A stretch of DNA of 64,000 nucleotides from Betaproteobacteria bacterium (GTDB lineage: Bacteria; Pseudomonadota; Gammaproteobacteria; Burkholderiales; UBA6910), in contig JACPEG010000063.1 in NCBI GenBank assembly GCA_016183615.1, positions 1 through 64,000 on the forward strand, written 5' to 3'. The position numbers and the translations under genes were made by a program. This document shows, piece after piece, positions 9,843-21,237 of this stretch. Each line of letters starts with the position of its first letter. The stretch's first letter is position 1. Under the pieces are notes generated by a model that did no database searches, was not told where the DNA came from, and saw nothing but the letters and a program-made list of their open reading frames with translations.

Positions 9843-11141
9843 TCAGCTCGCCGCCTTGACCGGGATGGTCCGGTCCCGGCGCCCGGCCTGTTCTTGTTCT
9901 GGGGACCGCGGCACTCCGCCGGACCCGTAATGGGTCCGCACGTAGTCCTCGACGATTTTCTGGAACTCCTCGGCGATGGTGTCCCCCTTCAGGGTCACCG
10001 TCTTCTCCCCATCCACGTACACCGGCGCCACCGGCGTCTCGCCGGAGCCCGGCAGAGAAATTCCCACGTTCGCGTGCCGGCTCTCCCCCGGGCCGTTCAC
10101 CACGCAGCCCATCACCGCCACGTGCATGTTTTCCACGCCCGGATACTGCTCCCGCCACACCGGCATCTGATTGCGCAGATAGCTCTGGATCCTGGACGCC
10201 AGCTCCTGGAACACCGTGCTGGTGGTGCGGCCGCAGCCCGGGCAGGCGATCACCATGGGCGCGAACGAGCGCAGCCCCATGGTCTGGAGGATTTCCTGGG
10301 CCACCACCACTTCGCGGCTGCGGTCGCCGCCGGGATCGGGAGTGAGCGAAATGCGGATGGTGTCGCCGATGCCTTCCTGCAGCAGCACCGAGAGCGCCGC
10401 GGTGGAGGCAACGATCCCCTTGGAGCCCATTCCCGCCTCGGTCAGCCCCAGGTGCAGCGGATAGTCGCAGCGGGCGGCGAGGCTGCGGTACACGGCAATC
10501 AGGTCCTGCACGCCGCTCACCTTGCAGGAAAGCACGATGCGGTCCCCCGCCAGCCCCAGCGCCTCGGCGCGCCCCGCGCTGTCAAGCGCCGAGACGATCA
10601 GGGCCTCCCGCATCACCTCGTCCGCTTCCCTGGGCTCGGGGAGCCGCCCGTTCTCGTCCATCATGCGCGCCAGCAGCTCGGGATCGAGGCTGCCCCAGTT
10701 GACCCCGATGCGCACCGGTTTGCCATGGCGGCAGGCCAATTCGATCATGGTCGCGAACTGCTCGTCGCGCTTCGCGCCCCGGCCCACGTTGCCCGGGTTG
10801 ATGCGGTACTTGGCCAGCGCCTCGGCGCAATCGGGGAACTGGGTGAGCAGCTTGTGGCCGTTGAAGTGGAAGTCGCCCACCAGCGGCACCGGGCAGCCCA
10901 GGCGGTCGAGTTGTTCGCGGATCCGCATCACCTGGCGCGCCGCGTCCGCGCTATTCACGGTGATCCGCACCAGCTCGGAGCCGGCCCGGGCCAGTTCATG
11001 GACTTGTTGGGCCGTGGCCGCCGCATCGGCGGTGTCGGTGTTGGTCATGGACTGAACCACGACCGGCGCGCCGCCGCCCACGGCGACAGAATCCACCCAT
11101 ACCTTTCGGCTGGAGCGACGGCGGGGTTGGGCAGCGGTCAT
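9843..11141 (-). CDS. ispG: IspG (GcpE), HMBPP synthase
   Basis: 4Fe-4S enzyme of the MEP isoprenoid pathway that converts methylerythritol cyclodiphosphate to HMBPP. Cluster ligands are seen in CPGCGR and in CVVNGPGE, near residues 300-340. The start at 11141 ([16 protein letters not shown]) gives about 432 aa, which fits the longer proteobacterial form with its extra middle domain; the open frame further upstream overlaps rodZ and is not homologous. The start lies 5 bp after the rodZ stop. The order rodZ-ispG-hisS is conserved in betaproteobacteria. Confidence 0.95.
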   Translation of the reverse strand: MTAAQPRRRSSRKVWVDSVAVGGGAPVVVQSMTNTDTADAAATAQQVHELARAGSELVRITVNSADAARQVMRIREQLDRLGCPVPLVGDFHFNGHKLLTQFPDCAEALAKYRINPGNVGRGAKRDEQFATMIELACRHGKPVRIGVNWGSLDPELLARMMDENGRLPEPREADEVMREALIVSALDSAGRAEALGLAGDRIVLSCKVSGVQDLIAVYRSLAARCDYPLHLGLTEAGMGSKGIVASTAALSVLLQEGIGDTIRISLTPDPGGDRSREVVVAQEILQTMGLRSFAPMVIACPGCGRTTSTVFQELASRIQSYLRNQMPVWREQYPGVENMHVAVMGCVVNGPGESRHANVGISLPGSGETPVAPVYVDGEKTVTLKGDTIAEEFQKIVEDYVRTHYGSGGVPRSPEQEQAGRRDRTIPVKAAS

Positions 11142-11146
11142 CGGGA

Positions 11147-11983
11147 CTATTCCAGAGTGAGGCGGGCCACTTCCACCTTGATGTGTGGTGTCAGGTCCAC
11201 GGCCTTGTCGTTGTAGGCGAGCCGCACGTGGGCAGCATTGCCTATGATGAGCGAGAACGGCGGTTCGCCCCGCAGCACCTGCACCGTTCCCGCGGGGTTG
11301 AGTTGGGACAGGATGCGCTGACCCCGCCCGTCGTGGATTTCCACCCACGACTCCCGGTCGAACGCCAGCCGGATCTGTCCGGCACCCGCCGACGCACCCG
11401 GCACTGGCGGCGCGGCGACGGCGTGCGCCACCACCCCGGCCTGGGACTCGTTGGCCGGCCCTGCCGGAGCCGCTTCCGCAACCGCGGGCGACACCGCTTG
11501 CGTCACCGCCGGCGCAACCGCCACCGCGGCCGGGGTCGCCGGCGTTGTGGCGGCCGTCTTGACCGGCTCGGGCTCGCGCACCAGCTCGTACACCACGAAG
11601 GGGATGCCCAGCGCGAGCACCACGCCCACCATGGCATATTGCCGCCAGAAGCGCTCCCGTCCCGTCGGGAACGGCGCGCCGTGAGGCTGCGGAACGATGA
11701 CGCTCTCGGGCTTCGCCGGGATCACCCGCCCCGCCTGCGCGAGCAGCGGCTCGGCGTCGATCTGCAGCAGCTTGGCGTAATTGCGGATGAAGCCGCGCAC
11801 GAAAATCGCGCTGGGCAGATGGGCGTAGTCGTCCGCCTCCAGGGCCTCCACCTGCCGCGCCGACAGCCGAAGCTGGCGCGCCGCATCGGCAAGCGACATC
11901 CCCAGGTTCTCGCGGGCCGCCCTGAACGCTGCGCCTACGGTGCGTGGCGCCTCGGGCGGAGTGTTTTCGGCAACCGCTTCCAT
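11147..11983 (-). CDS. rodZ: RodZ-like cytoskeletal/HTH membrane protein
   Basis: Links MreB filaments to the cell-wall machinery and keeps rod shape. The 278-aa protein has a cytoplasmic Cro-type helix-turn-helix domain (residues about 15-85, including [19 protein letters not shown]), a single membrane helix near residue 125 ([18 protein letters not shown]), an alanine/proline/valine-rich periplasmic linker, and a C-terminal DUF4115 domain with [13 protein letters not shown]. Its ATG at 11983 shares one base with the pilW stop (TGATG), so the two are coupled. Confidence 0.93.
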   Translation of the reverse strand: MEAVAENTPPEAPRTVGAAFRAARENLGMSLADAARQLRLSARQVEALEADDYAHLPSAIFVRGFIRNYAKLLQIDAEPLLAQAGRVIPAKPESVIVPQPHGAPFPTGRERFWRQYAMVGVVLALGIPFVVYELVREPEPVKTAATTPATPAAVAVAPAVTQAVSPAVAEAAPAGPANESQAGVVAHAVAAPPVPGASAGAGQIRLAFDRESWVEIHDGRGQRILSQLNPAGTVQVLRGEPPFSLIIGNAAHVRLAYNDKAVDLTPHIKVEVARLTLE

Positions 11984-12747
11984 CAATCGAACTTGCCCTC
12001 TGCCAGGGCCCTGGCTTCTCTGGATTCCGGAAAACGCTTGCGCAATTGAGTGCTGTAGCTCGCCTCCGCGTCCCGGTCGCCGAGCTTGCGCTCGACCCGC
12101 ACGCCCAGCCACAGGCCCTCCGCGTCCGGCTGGGCCACCTGCATGTAGCGCGCGAGGAAATCCTTCGCGCTTTGGGCGTGGCCGGCCCGGTAGCTCAGCT
12201 CGGCAAGGCCCAGCAGGGCGTTGGGCTGGGTCGGCCGCAGGCGCAGGGCCTTCTGGAAATAGTCCTCGGCGCCCTTGACGTCGCCCCGGCTCAGGGAACA
12301 CACGCCGGCGCTGGCGTAGGACTTGTCGGGACTCTGGTAGAGCGGGTTCCGGAGGGCGGCCATCAGGTGCTGGATTCCCTCCTCCGCGCGCTTGCGCTGG
12401 CACAGGAAGCCGCCGAAGTTGTGGTGCGCATCCGAGTCGAGCGGATTGATCCGCAGTGCCCGCTGGAAATTCTGCTCGGCAAGGGAGTCCTCCTTCAGCT
12501 CGACGTACACCAGCCCCAGCACGTTGTAGGCAGGGCCCCAGTTGGGGTCGGCCCCGAGCGCCTCCTTCACCTCCTCCAGCGCCACGCCAAGCTGGCCGCG
12601 GGAGTAGTAGACCGCCGCCAGTTCGGTGTGGATGCGGGCCCGGTTCTGGGCCTCGCCCTGGGGCTGACCCGTATAATCCATCTGGGCGGGCTGCTGGGCG
12701 CACCCCGCGAGGACCAGCGCCACCAGCACGCCATTCAGTATTTTCAC
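11983..12747 (-). CDS. pilW: PilW/PilF, type IV pilus secretin-assembly lipoprotein
   Basis: TPR lipoprotein (pilotin) needed to place the type IV pilus secretin in the outer membrane. The GTG at 12747 is chosen as start because GGAGGT lies six bases upstream and it yields a short signal peptide ending in the lipobox LVLAGC. About six TPR units follow, for example [20 protein letters not shown] and [20 protein letters not shown]. Length 254 aa is typical. The GTG overlaps the rlmN stop as GTGA, and the stop overlaps rodZ. Confidence 0.92.
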   Translation of the reverse strand: MKILNGVLVALVLAGCAQQPAQMDYTGQPQGEAQNRARIHTELAAVYYSRGQLGVALEEVKEALGADPNWGPAYNVLGLVYVELKEDSLAEQNFQRALRINPLDSDAHHNFGGFLCQRKRAEEGIQHLMAALRNPLYQSPDKSYASAGVCSLSRGDVKGAEDYFQKALRLRPTQPNALLGLAELSYRAGHAQSAKDFLARYMQVAQPDAEGLWLGVRVERKLGDRDAEASYSTQLRKRFPESREARALAEGKFD

Positions 12748-13832
12748 CGCGTGACCTCCGTCATTTTTGTCCGCTGCGATTTGTGCGCCCGCGGGGCCAC
12801 CTGGCCCGCGAGCTGGCCGCACGCCGCGTCGATATCATCGCCCCGGGTCCGGCGCACGGTGGCGACGATCCCCTCCTCCATCAGCACGCCCTGGAAACGC
12901 CTGATCGCATCCGGGGCCGAGCGCGCAAACCCGGAGTCCGGAAACGGATTGAACGGGATCAGATTGAATTTGCACGGTACGTCCCGGGTGAGGCGGACGA
13001 GCTCGCGGGCGTGGGCGGGCGTATCGTTCACTCCGTCCAGCATGACGTACTCGAAGGTGATGAAATCGCGCGGCGCGTCCTTCACGTAGCGCCGGCACGC
13101 GGCCATCAGCTCCTTGAGCGGATACTTGCGGTTGACCGGCATCAGCTCATCGCGCAGGGTGTCGTTGGGGGCGTGCAGCGACACCGCCAGCGCGACCGGG
13201 CAACGCCGTTGCAGCTCCTCGATGGCAGGCACGATGCCGGACGTGGACACCGTCACGCGACGCCGCGACAGCCCGTAAGCGTTGTCGTCCAGCATGATCT
13301 CCAGCGCCGCCACCACATTCTCGAAGTTGAGCAGCGGCTCGCCCATGCCCATCAGCACCACATTGCTGATGATCCTTTCGCCCTTGGGATCGCGACCGAG
13401 GGCCTTGTTGGCCCACCACAGCTGGCCGATGATCTCGGCCACCGAAAGGTCCCGGTTGAAGCCCTGGCGCCCGGTGGAGCAGAACTGGCAGGCCAGCGCG
13501 CACCCCACCTGGCTGGACACACAAAGCGTCCCCCGGCCGGTCTCCGGGATGAACACGGATTCGATGGCGTTGCCGGTGCCCACTTCCAGCAGCCACTTGC
13601 GGGTGCCGTCGGCGGCCGTCTTGTCGGAGAGCAGTTGCGGAGGCCGGACGACGGCGCCGCCCGCGAGCTTTTCCCGGAACGCCCTGGCGAGATCCGTCAT
13701 CCGGGAAAAGTCCGACTCCCCGAACTGGTGGATCCAGCGCGCGAGTTGCTTCGCGCGAAACGGCTTCTCCCCCAGTGCTTCGCAGAACCGGATGAGTCCG
13801 TTCGGGCTGAAATCCAGCAGATTGACTGTCAT
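12744..13832 (-). CDS. rlmN: RlmN, 23S rRNA/tRNA adenine-C2 methyltransferase
   Basis: Radical-SAM enzyme that methylates A2503 of 23S rRNA and A37 of some tRNAs. The 4Fe-4S motif reads CALACQFC, a SAM-binding GMGEPLLN follows, and the methyl-accepting catalytic cysteine is present near the C-terminus in [13 protein letters not shown] (about C338). Length 362 aa is normal. It lies 25 bp downstream of ndk and its stop codon overlaps the start of pilW, matching the ndk-rlmN-pilW-rodZ order of betaproteobacteria. Confidence 0.97.
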   Translation of the reverse strand: MTVNLLDFSPNGLIRFCEALGEKPFRAKQLARWIHQFGESDFSRMTDLARAFREKLAGGAVVRPPQLLSDKTAADGTRKWLLEVGTGNAIESVFIPETGRGTLCVSSQVGCALACQFCSTGRQGFNRDLSVAEIIGQLWWANKALGRDPKGERIISNVVLMGMGEPLLNFENVVAALEIMLDDNAYGLSRRRVTVSTSGIVPAIEELQRRCPVALAVSLHAPNDTLRDELMPVNRKYPLKELMAACRRYVKDAPRDFITFEYVMLDGVNDTPAHARELVRLTRDVPCKFNLIPFNPFPDSGFARSAPDAIRRFQGVLMEEGIVATVRRTRGDDIDAACGQLAGQVAPRAHKSQRTKMTEVTR

Positions 13833-13857
13833 TCGGGGTGATTCCAGACCTTATAGG

Positions 13858-14283
13858 TTACCGCGCGCAAATATCCACCGCCGGGAAAAAGTATCCGATC
13901 TCGAAGGCCGCGGTTTCCGGCGAGTCGGAGCCGTGCACCGCGTTGGCGTCGATGTTCTGGGCGAAATCCGCGCGGATGGTGCCCTTCTCCGCCTTCTTCG
14001 GGTCCGTGGCGCCCATCAGGTCGCGGTTCTTCTGGATGGCGCTTTCCCCTTCCAGTACCTGTACCATCACCGGGCCGGAGATCATGAATTCGACCAGCGG
14101 CTCGAAAAAGGGTTTACCCCGGTGCACCGCGTAAAACCCCTCCGCTTCGGTCCGGGACAGGCACATCATGCGGGCCGCCACGACCTTCAGGCCGCTGGTT
14201 TCGAAACGGGAGTAAATCTTGCCGATGACGTTTTTCCGGACAGCGTCGGGTTTGACGATGGACAGGGTGCGTTCCAATGCCAT
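13858..14283 (-). CDS. ndk: Ndk, nucleoside diphosphate kinase
   Basis: Transfers phosphate from ATP to NDPs by way of a phosphohistidine (141 aa). The nucleophile H117 lies in [12 protein letters not shown], and the N-terminal KPDAV motif is intact. It is the first gene of the ndk-rlmN-pilW-rodZ run. The 120 bp upstream, before tilS ends, is AT-rich compared with its surroundings and probably contains the promoter, although I could not settle on a convincing -35/-10 pair. Confidence 0.97.
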   Translation of the reverse strand: MALERTLSIVKPDAVRKNVIGKIYSRFETSGLKVVAARMMCLSRTEAEGFYAVHRGKPFFEPLVEFMISGPVMVQVLEGESAIQKNRDLMGATDPKKAEKGTIRADFAQNIDANAVHGSDSPETAAFEIGYFFPAVDICAR

Positions 14284-14403
14284 TCAAAGTCTCCAGGGCC
14301 GGGTGAAAAATAGCTGATTAGAATACCACCATAAGGCATTGAAATAAAGTCCAAATTATAGGTACCAGGGCTTCCGGACGAGGTTTCCCGACGGAAACCG
14401 GGT

Positions 14404-15792
14404 TCAGCCCGCGGATTCCGGCCCCGATCCGTTCCAGGCCACCCGCAGGGCGGCCTCCCCGGGCCGGGCCTGAAAGCCGCAATCGACGCCGATCCCGGGA
14501 ACCCAGACCAGCTCGTCGCCGCTGAACAGCAGCGGCAGGGTTTCCCGCTCCCAGGGAGGAATCGCCGATTCCTGGAGCAGGTTTTTCAGGCTGCGCCGGG
14601 GACGCCGGCAGTCGGGCTGGAAGCGCTCGCCACCGCGCCGCAGGCGGACCGTAACCGGACGGGCAGTCAATTTCCGGCGGCTGATGCCGCCATCCCGGCC
14701 GCGGGCGAAAATCAGCACCCCGGGCAATGGATCGAGATCGAGCCGCGGCTCGCCGGTCCAGCGCTTGGAGAACGCCTCGGGGACCGGACCCCGGGACGGC
14801 AGGAGGTGGGCGGCACCCCGGAAACAGCGAATCTCCGAGCCGCCGAGCGCCACGCGAACGCGCGAATCCGCCCCTGCCGAGCGCAACTGCCGCAACAGTT
14901 CCTCCAGGCGTGGGGCAGGCGGCGGCCGGACCCCGTTGTCGGCCAGGAAGCACCGCAGAAGGTTCTTGGCTCGCGTGTCCGGCAACCCCCTCAGCACGGC
15001 GAGCCGCAGCACTTCCGCCCCGGCGGCCGGCCCGGCATCCATCCGCGCCAATTCATCGAGGAGCGCCGAGGCCTCGGCGAGATGCCCCGCGGCGCGTGCC
15101 AGCGCCGCGCGACAGGCGGGAAACCGGCCGGCCAGGACCGGCAGCACCTGGCGCCGCAAGAAATTCCGGTCGAGGCGGGTGTCGGCGTTGCTCTCGTCCT
15201 CGACCCATGCGAGCTTGCGCTTGCGGGCGTAGGCCTCGATGGCGCTGCGGGGCACGCCGAGCAGGGGCCGGAGAAGCAGCGGAGCGCCGCGGGCCGTGCG
15301 CGGATAGGCAACTTCCAGCGGGCGGACAACCGGCATGGCGGAAAGCCCCTTGGCTCCGGCGCCGCGCAGGAGCTGCAACAGGAGCGTCTCGGCCTGGTCG
15401 TCCCGGTTGTGGGCGAGCGCCACGAAATCCGTGCGGCAGTCCGCGAACGCGCGGTAGCGGGCCTGGCGGGCGAGGGCCTCCAGGCTGGCGCCGCGGGCCC
15501 GCTTCACCTTCACCCGCACCGCCTTGAAGGGGACGCCGCGGCTGCGGCACAGGTCGCGGCAGAACCGTTCCCAGCGAAACGCGTTGGAGCTGATGCCGTG
15601 ATTGACGTGCAGGGCGGAGAGCTGGAATCGGTGCCCGCGGGCAGCCCGGTCCAGGACATCGAGCAGAACCACCGAATCGATGCCGCCACTCAGGGCAACC
15701 GCCACACGTCGACCTCGCGGCACCTGCTCCCGGAAAATTTCCGCGACTTCGCCGGCGGGATCAGTCGCCGGAGATTTCCTTGAACTTGCCAT
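14404..15792 (-). CDS. tilS: TilS, tRNA-Ile lysidine synthetase
   Basis: ATP-dependent enzyme that converts C34 of the CAU-anticodon tRNA-Ile to lysidine, so that it reads AUA. The PP-loop signature [16 protein letters not shown] is near residue 35, and [19 protein letters not shown] is the family motif near 130. The TilS substrate-binding and C-terminal domains follow ([11 protein letters not shown] close to the end). 462 aa, slightly longer than the E. coli enzyme. Its start overlaps the end of accA by 32 bp, a common coupling in this group. Confidence 0.94.
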   Translation of the reverse strand: MASSRKSPATDPAGEVAEIFREQVPRGRRVAVALSGGIDSVVLLDVLDRAARGHRFQLSALHVNHGISSNAFRWERFCRDLCRSRGVPFKAVRVKVKRARGASLEALARQARYRAFADCRTDFVALAHNRDDQAETLLLQLLRGAGAKGLSAMPVVRPLEVAYPRTARGAPLLLRPLLGVPRSAIEAYARKRKLAWVEDESNADTRLDRNFLRRQVLPVLAGRFPACRAALARAAGHLAEASALLDELARMDAGPAAGAEVLRLAVLRGLPDTRAKNLLRCFLADNGVRPPPAPRLEELLRQLRSAGADSRVRVALGGSEIRCFRGAAHLLPSRGPVPEAFSKRWTGEPRLDLDPLPGVLIFARGRDGGISRRKLTARPVTVRLRRGGERFQPDCRRPRRSLKNLLQESAIPPWERETLPLLFSGDELVWVPGIGVDCGFQARPGEAALRVAWNGSGPESAG

Positions 15793-16729
15793 AGCCCATG
15801 AGCCGCTCGAACCGGGTCTTGAGCAGGGTCTCGGTGGACATTTCCTGCACCTGCCGCAGAGCCTCCTGCAGCGCCTTTTTCACGGCCTGCATCGCGGCCG
15901 GATGATCCCGGTGGGCGCCGCCCAGGGGTTCGCCGATGACCTTGTCGATGAGACCCAGGGTTTTGAGGCGGTTGGCGGTGATGGCCATGGCGTCCGCCGC
16001 CTCGGGCGCCTGCTCCGCGCTTTTCCACAGGATGGAGGCGCAGCCCTCGGGGGAGATCACCGAGTAGGTGGCGTACTGCAGCATCATCACCTGGTCGCCC
16101 ACCGCGATGCCGAGCGCCCCCCCGGACCCGCCCTCCCCGATGACGGTGCAGATGACCGGCACCTTGAGCTCCGCCATCACGTAGAGATTGCGGCCGATGG
16201 CCTCGGACTGGCCGCGCTCCTCCGCGCCGATGCCGGGGTAGGCCCCGGGCGTGTCGATGAAGGTGATGATCGGCGTTCCGAACTTTTCGGCGAGGCGCAT
16301 CAGGCGCAGGGCCTTGCGATAGCCCTCGGGCCGCGGCATCCCGAAGTTGCGGTGGATCTTCTCCTTGGTGTCCCGGCCCTTCTGGTGGCCGATCACCATC
16401 ACCGACTGCTGGTTGAAGCGGGCGAGCCCGCCGACGATGGCCGGATCGTCCGCGAACGCGCGGTCCCCGTGCAGCTCCTCGAAGTCGGTGAACAGGTTGC
16501 TCACGTAATCCAGGGTATAGGGGCGCTGGGGATGGCGCGCCACCTGCGAGATCTGCCAGGCCGTGAGCTTGGAATAGATGTCCTTCGTCAGGGTCTGGCT
16601 TTTTTTCTGCAGCCGCCTGATCTCTTCCGAGATGTCGAGGGCGGAATCGTCCTGCACGTAGCGCAGTTCCTCGATCTTGGCCTCCAGCTCGGCGATCGGC
16701 TGCTCGAAATCCAGGAAGGTCGTCTTCAT
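15761..16729 (-). CDS. accA: AccA, acetyl-CoA carboxylase carboxyltransferase alpha subunit
   Basis: Alpha subunit of the carboxyltransferase half of acetyl-CoA carboxylase, which makes malonyl-CoA for fatty-acid synthesis. The start at 16729 ([20 protein letters not shown]) is the conserved one and gives 322 aa. The crotonase-like core shows [22 protein letters not shown], and [15 protein letters not shown] near residue 205. The open frame upstream of this start is not homologous. It lies upstream of and overlaps tilS. Confidence 0.96.
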   Translation of the reverse strand: MKTTFLDFEQPIAELEAKIEELRYVQDDSALDISEEIRRLQKKSQTLTKDIYSKLTAWQISQVARHPQRPYTLDYVSNLFTDFEELHGDRAFADDPAIVGGLARFNQQSVMVIGHQKGRDTKEKIHRNFGMPRPEGYRKALRLMRLAEKFGTPIITFIDTPGAYPGIGAEERGQSEAIGRNLYVMAELKVPVICTVIGEGGSGGALGIAVGDQVMMLQYATYSVISPEGCASILWKSAEQAPEAADAMAITANRLKTLGLIDKVIGEPLGGAHRDHPAAMQAVKKALQEALRQVQEMSTETLLKTRFERLMGYGKFKEISGD

Positions 16730-16799
16730 GCCGCTGAAATATGCACTGCTCTTTGGAAACCGCAATGATACAGGATTTGGCGCGGCCCCTTGAGCCAGG

Positions 16800-18464
16800 C
16801 TAGTACCGCGTGTAGACCGCGCCACGCGGATCGTTGAGCGCGACCCGCTTGCCCGTGTGCTTGTCCTGGAACACGGCCTGCATGTTGCCCCACTTGCGCG
16901 GTGCGACGCGCACCTCGTGCCCTTTCCCGCGCATGGTCGCGGTCCACTCCGGCGCAAATCCTTCCGGTTCCACTTCCAGCCGGTCGGGCAGATACTGGTG
17001 GTGGTAGCGCGGGCGCGCCACCACCTGCTCCGGGTCCGTGCCCTGCCGATACTCCAGGATTGCCAGCAACACCATCGAAATGATGCGGGAGCCCCCGGGC
17101 GTTCCCAGCACCAGCACGCCACGCTGGTCCTCCACGAACGCCGGGCTCATGCTGGAGAGCGGGCGCTTGCCGGGCCCGATGGCGTTGGCCGCGCTCCCCT
17201 CGAGCCCGTACACGTTGGCCACCCCCGGCCGCAGCGTAAAGTCGTCCATCTCGTTGTTGAGCAGCACGCCGGTGTCGCCGGCAACGAATCCGGAACCGAA
17301 GAAGGTGTTGAGGGTAAGCGTCGCCGCCACCCGGTTGCCGTCGGCGTCGATGATGGAGAAATGGGTGGTCTGGGCGCCCGCCTTGGGCGTCTCGCCCGGC
17401 CCGCGGCTCGGCGTCGCCCGATCGCGGTCGATCGAGCGCGCCCGTTCATGACCATATTCCCTGCTCGAAAGCCGCGCCCCGGGAATGGCGACGAAATCGG
17501 CATCTCCCAGGAAGCGGGCCCGGTCCTCGTAGGCCCGGCGCAGCGCTTCCACCACCAGGTGATCCCCTTCCGCGTCCACCGGGCAGGAGCCGGGAAGCGC
17601 GTCCAGGATGTTCAGGGCCTGGGCCAGCGTGAGCCCGCCCGAGGATGGGAGCGGCGCGGTGGTGATCAAGGCGCCGCGGTGGGCAATCTTCACCGGGCGG
17701 CGCTCTTTCACGCGATAGCCCTCCAGGTCCTTCGCTTCCCACACCCCGCCCGCCTTCTGTACAGATTCCACGAGCTTGGCCGCCACTTCGCCGCCGTAGA
17801 AGCCGTCGTGGCCGACCTTCGCCAGCGCCTCCAGCGTCGCCGCGAGCTCCGGCTGTCGCCACAGCTCGCCGGCGCGGGGAGGAAGCCCGCCGCGCAGGAA
17901 GGCGCGGGCCGTTTCGTAATACGCCCGAAGTTTGCCCTCGTGATGCCGGGCCGTCTCGGCGAGACGGGAATCGACCCGGAAGCCCTCCCTTGCAAGGCCG
18001 ATGGCCGGATCCAGGCTCACCGCCAGGGGAAGCTTCCCGTATTTCCGGGAGAGGTATACGAGCGCCGCCGGGGTTCCGGGAATGGCCGCCGCTTTGGGGC
18101 CGTTCAGGGTCGCGCCCGGCACCGGTTCTCCCTTTGAATCGAGGTAAAGACTGACCGAGGCCCGCCCCGGCGCCGTCTCCCGGCCATCCACCATGACCTC
18201 GAAACCGTCGGAAGCCCGGTGCAGAAGGAAGAATCCCCCGCCGCCGAGCCCGGAGCTGTAGGGCTCCACCACGGCGAGGGCCGCCGCCACCGCCACCGCC
18301 GCGTCGAACGCGTTGCCGCCTTTGGCCAGCGCTTCGCGCCCCGCCTCCGCGGCGAGCGGATGGGAGGCCGCGATGGCGGGGTCCTGTCCGGCCCGGGCCA
18401 AGCCGGCGGGCAGAACAAGAAGGAATGCCAGGACCAGCGGGAAATGCCGGACAGTGCGTATCAA
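16800..18464 (-). CDS. ggt: Gamma-glutamyltransferase (glutathione hydrolase)
   Basis: Periplasmic Ntn-hydrolase that cleaves glutathione and transfers the gamma-glutamyl group. A Sec signal peptide is seen (residues 1-25, ending ARAG). The autoprocessing site with the catalytic threonine is in [16 protein letters not shown], about residue 365, and LNNEMDDF and the oxyanion region SSMSPAFV follow. 554 aa, close to E. coli Ggt. Its ATG overlaps the stop of the upstream MscS-type channel gene (ATGA). Precursor cleavage before the threonine is expected from the family. Confidence 0.93.
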   Translation of the reverse strand: MIRTVRHFPLVLAFLLVLPAGLARAGQDPAIAASHPLAAEAGREALAKGGNAFDAAVAVAAALAVVEPYSSGLGGGGFFLLHRASDGFEVMVDGRETAPGRASVSLYLDSKGEPVPGATLNGPKAAAIPGTPAALVYLSRKYGKLPLAVSLDPAIGLAREGFRVDSRLAETARHHEGKLRAYYETARAFLRGGLPPRAGELWRQPELAATLEALAKVGHDGFYGGEVAAKLVESVQKAGGVWEAKDLEGYRVKERRPVKIAHRGALITTAPLPSSGGLTLAQALNILDALPGSCPVDAEGDHLVVEALRRAYEDRARFLGDADFVAIPGARLSSREYGHERARSIDRDRATPSRGPGETPKAGAQTTHFSIIDADGNRVAATLTLNTFFGSGFVAGDTGVLLNNEMDDFTLRPGVANVYGLEGSAANAIGPGKRPLSSMSPAFVEDQRGVLVLGTPGGSRIISMVLLAILEYRQGTDPEQVVARPRYHHQYLPDRLEVEPEGFAPEWTATMRGKGHEVRVAPRKWGNMQAVFQDKHTGKRVALNDPRGAVYTRY

Positions 18465-20011
18465 CCCGGCGACAGTCCGAAAAATTTCCTGATCTTGCCG
18501 AGGATCTCGCCGTGCTGCGGGACCGGTTGCCGAACACCGGCCTGAGCCCCCAGATCCTGTTGGGCAACCTCCAGCGCCGCGCTCCGCAACGCCAGGATCT
18601 GCGAAATCTCATCGGCAATGGCGGGGCGCGAGCGCAGGATATTCTCGAATGTCGACTTGTCGAGCCGGTAACACTCGACGTCGCTGCGGGCGATCACGGT
18701 CGCCCTGCGCGGCGCGCCCGTCATAAGCCCCATTTCCCCGGTCATGCTGCCCTCGGGAAGCGTGGTGAGGTGGCGCCGGTCCTGTCCCGGCGCCTCCAGG
18801 TACACGTCGGCTTCCCCGGCGGTAATGATGTAGAGCCAATGGGCGGTGTCGCCCTGGCGCATGATGGTGTCGCCGTGGGCGAACGGCGAATATTTCAGGC
18901 CATCGGCCACCGACTTCAGCTCATCCTCGGAGAGCTTGCTGAAGAGGTCGACCCGCCGCAGCGCCTCGATCCGGCGCACCATTTCCCGGCTGCGAACGGC
19001 CTCCACGTGCTTCTCGCCCTCCTTGACGGTGTGGATGTTGTACTCGGGCACCGCCAGCCGGATGCCGGCGCGGTTGAGCGCCGCGTAGATGTGGGCCCGG
19101 ATTGCGCCGTCCGTGGGATCGTCCGGCAGCAGATCGGTGAGCCAGTAGCGCAGCGCGTAGCGCCCGTAGCCGTGATCGAAATCCATGAGCACGCAATTGG
19201 GCTCGGGCTGGCCCGCGACGTTGCGAATCTCGGCGCCCCGGACCGCCGACTCCACCACGCTGCACACTCGCGCGGGAGCGACGCTGAAGTCCACGTTGAA
19301 CCACACCCAGCGCCGCAACTGGGTCGGCTGGTCGCCGTGGCGACCCAGGATCACGAACCTGTTCTTCATGAGCTGGCTGTTGGGGATCACCACCGTCTCC
19401 CAGTTGCGGGTCTCGATGGCGGTGGAGCGCCAGCGGATGTCGACCACCTTCCCGGTCACGTCGTCCACCTTGATCCAGTCCCCGATCTCGATGGAGTTTT
19501 CCATTTGCAAGGCGATGCCGCCCAGGATGTTGCCCAGCGTGTCCTGCATGGAGAAGGCGATCACGGCGGTGATGACCGCGGAGGTGGTGACGATGCCCGA
19601 CAGGTCGAGCCCGGCGTAGCGCAGCCGCACCATGCCCCAGGCGATGTAGGCCATCATCACCAGGATGTCTTCCAGGATGCCGGGGGGCACGAGCCGCGCC
19701 GCCGGCAGCAGCACCCGGAAAACCAGCGCTCCCCACAGCCGGATCACCGCCACGCCGCCGGCGATGACGAAGGCCTCGTGAAGCACCGCCGCCCCCGTCT
19801 TCATGTTGAGGGCGTAGAAGATCGCGCTCACAAACTGCCCGGCGAACGCGATCAGGTAAAACCCCAAGGTGTTGTAAAGGGGACGGCGGTCCTCGGGCCG
19901 GAAGCGGAAAAGCACCAGCGCGAGGAGTACCACCATCCCGAGCACGTAGGGGGCCTCCTCCTGCCAGAAGTAGCCCGTGACGTCGCCCCAGAATGTCGTA
20001 GAATTAATCAA
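18461..20011 (-). CDS. MscS-family channel with C-terminal cyclic-nucleotide-binding domain
   Basis: Mechanosensitive-type channel of 516 aa. Hydrophobic helices occupy roughly residues 20-160. The pore-lining helix and MscS beta domain follow (SMQDTLGNILGGIALQMEN, then EIGDWIKVDDVTGKVVDIRW). A cNMP-binding domain lies at about residues 355-480, with phosphate-binding-like segments FAHGDTIMRQGDTAHWLYI and GSMTGEMGLMTGAPRRATV. Such fusions are known (the bCNG subfamily) and some are gated by ligand rather than tension. Its stop overlaps ggt, a coupling for which I see no functional reason. Confidence 0.88.
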   Translation of the reverse strand: MINSTTFWGDVTGYFWQEEAPYVLGMVVLLALVLFRFRPEDRRPLYNTLGFYLIAFAGQFVSAIFYALNMKTGAAVLHEAFVIAGGVAVIRLWGALVFRVLLPAARLVPPGILEDILVMMAYIAWGMVRLRYAGLDLSGIVTTSAVITAVIAFSMQDTLGNILGGIALQMENSIEIGDWIKVDDVTGKVVDIRWRSTAIETRNWETVVIPNSQLMKNRFVILGRHGDQPTQLRRWVWFNVDFSVAPARVCSVVESAVRGAEIRNVAGQPEPNCVLMDFDHGYGRYALRYWLTDLLPDDPTDGAIRAHIYAALNRAGIRLAVPEYNIHTVKEGEKHVEAVRSREMVRRIEALRRVDLFSKLSEDELKSVADGLKYSPFAHGDTIMRQGDTAHWLYIITAGEADVYLEAPGQDRRHLTTLPEGSMTGEMGLMTGAPRRATVIARSDVECYRLDKSTFENILRSRPAIADEISQILALRSAALEVAQQDLGAQAGVRQPVPQHGEILGKIRKFFGLSPG

Positions 20012-20115
20012 GGTCCTGTTTCCGGTATAAGCCGGCCCCCTTTGAGGCGCAGGCCTATTATAGGGTCAAATTCCGGGGCGCCGCCCGAAACCGGCGCTCC
20101 CTGCCGAGGCACTCC

Positions 20116-21234
20116 TTGGAACGTTTCATCTCCGCCCACGCCGGCGGCAGCAACTGGCTCTCCGCCGCGTCGCGCTGCCTGGAGCAGCTGCGCTCGCTCC
20201 CGCCTTCGGCCAACCTGGGGTTCCTCTACGTGAGCGACGAGCTGGCCGGGGAACTGCCCAATATCGTTCATTATTTCCGGGACTCGACGAATATTCCCCA
20301 CTGGGTGGGCTCGGTGGGCCTGGGCATCTGCGGCGTGAGCCAGGAATACCATGAGGAGCCCGCCATCAGCGTCATGGCCGGCGCCTTCCCCGAGGGCTCG
20401 TTCCGGGTGTTCGGCACGGTGGACGACGATCTCAAGCCCTTCCTGCGGGAGCACCGGGACTGGATCCGGGATACCCAGAGCCGCTTCGGCATCGTCCACG
20501 CGGACCCGCGCAACCAGAAGGTCCCCGAGCTGATCTGCGACCTGGCGGCGGCGGCCAACGACGGATTCCTGGTGGGCGGCATCACCTCCTCCCGGGGCGC
20601 CTACGCGCAGGTCGCCGAGGAAGTGACCGAAGGGGGCGTTTCCGGGGTGCTGTTCTCGCCGGAGGTGGCGGTCGCCACCAACCTCACCCAGAGCTGCGCG
20701 CCCTTCGGCAAGATGTACGAGATCACCGAGTGCCGGGAGAACATCATCATGACCCTCAGCCACAAGCCGGCCCTCGACGTGTTCTTCGAGGAAATCGGCG
20801 ACGTGCTGGCCCGGGACCTCAACCGCGCCGCCCGCTACGTCGGCGCGGCGCTGCCGGTGCGCGGCTCGGACACCGGCGACTACCTGGTGCGCAACGTGGT
20901 CGGCATCGACCCCCGCAACCGGCTGCTCGCCATCGGCGAGCATCTCGAGACCGGCCAGCTCATCCAGTTCTGCCGGCGCGACCCCGCAAATGCAATGAAA
21001 GACCTGCAGCGCATGCTGCGGGATCTCAAGGGCCGGGTCCCGGGCCAGCCCCGGGGAAGCGTGTACTACTCCTGCGTGGGGCGCGGCAAGCACATGTTCG
21101 GCGAGCATTCCGAGGAACTGAAAACCATCCGCGAGGAACTCGGCGACGTGCCGCTCACCGGGTTTTTCTGCAACGGTGAGATCTCCTTCAACCGCCTCTA
21201 CGGCTACACCGGGGTACTGGCGGTTTTCCTGTAG
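20116..21234 (+). CDS. FIST-domain signalling protein
   Basis: 372-aa cytoplasmic protein with an N-terminal FIST domain (about residues 25-215) and a C-terminal FIST_C domain (about 215-360, containing CVGRGKHMFGEHSEEL and GFFCNGEI). FIST domains are thought to sense small ligands, perhaps amino acids, and are often fused to kinases or chemoreceptors; here the domain stands alone. The likely start is TTG at 20116, with GAGG a short distance upstream; no better in-frame ATG precedes the conserved region. It is divergent from the MscS-type channel gene. Confidence 0.85.
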   Translation: MERFISAHAGGSNWLSAASRCLEQLRSLPPSANLGFLYVSDELAGELPNIVHYFRDSTNIPHWVGSVGLGICGVSQEYHEEPAISVMAGAFPEGSFRVFGTVDDDLKPFLREHRDWIRDTQSRFGIVHADPRNQKVPELICDLAAAANDGFLVGGITSSRGAYAQVAEEVTEGGVSGVLFSPEVAVATNLTQSCAPFGKMYEITECRENIIMTLSHKPALDVFFEEIGDVLARDLNRAARYVGAALPVRGSDTGDYLVRNVVGIDPRNRLLAIGEHLETGQLIQFCRRDPANAMKDLQRMLRDLKGRVPGQPRGSVYYSCVGRGKHMFGEHSEELKTIREELGDVPLTGFFCNGEISFNRLYGYTGVLAVFL

Positions 21235-21237
21235 GGT

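Noticed and set aside
8538-11216. Very long plus-strand open frame opposite hisS and ispG
   Set aside because: It is a shadow of GC-rich coding DNA on the other strand; its protein is low-complexity (R, H, A, G, P) and hisS and ispG are unambiguous.
11984-12703. Extension of rodZ by 240 residues upstream
   Set aside because: The frame is open only because of GC bias; it lies over pilW in another frame, and rodZ starts at 11983 with a coupled TGATG.
18425-20233. Long plus-strand frame opposite the MscS-type channel gene
   Set aside because: Antisense shadow. It runs through the divergent intergenic region and even out of frame into the FIST gene.
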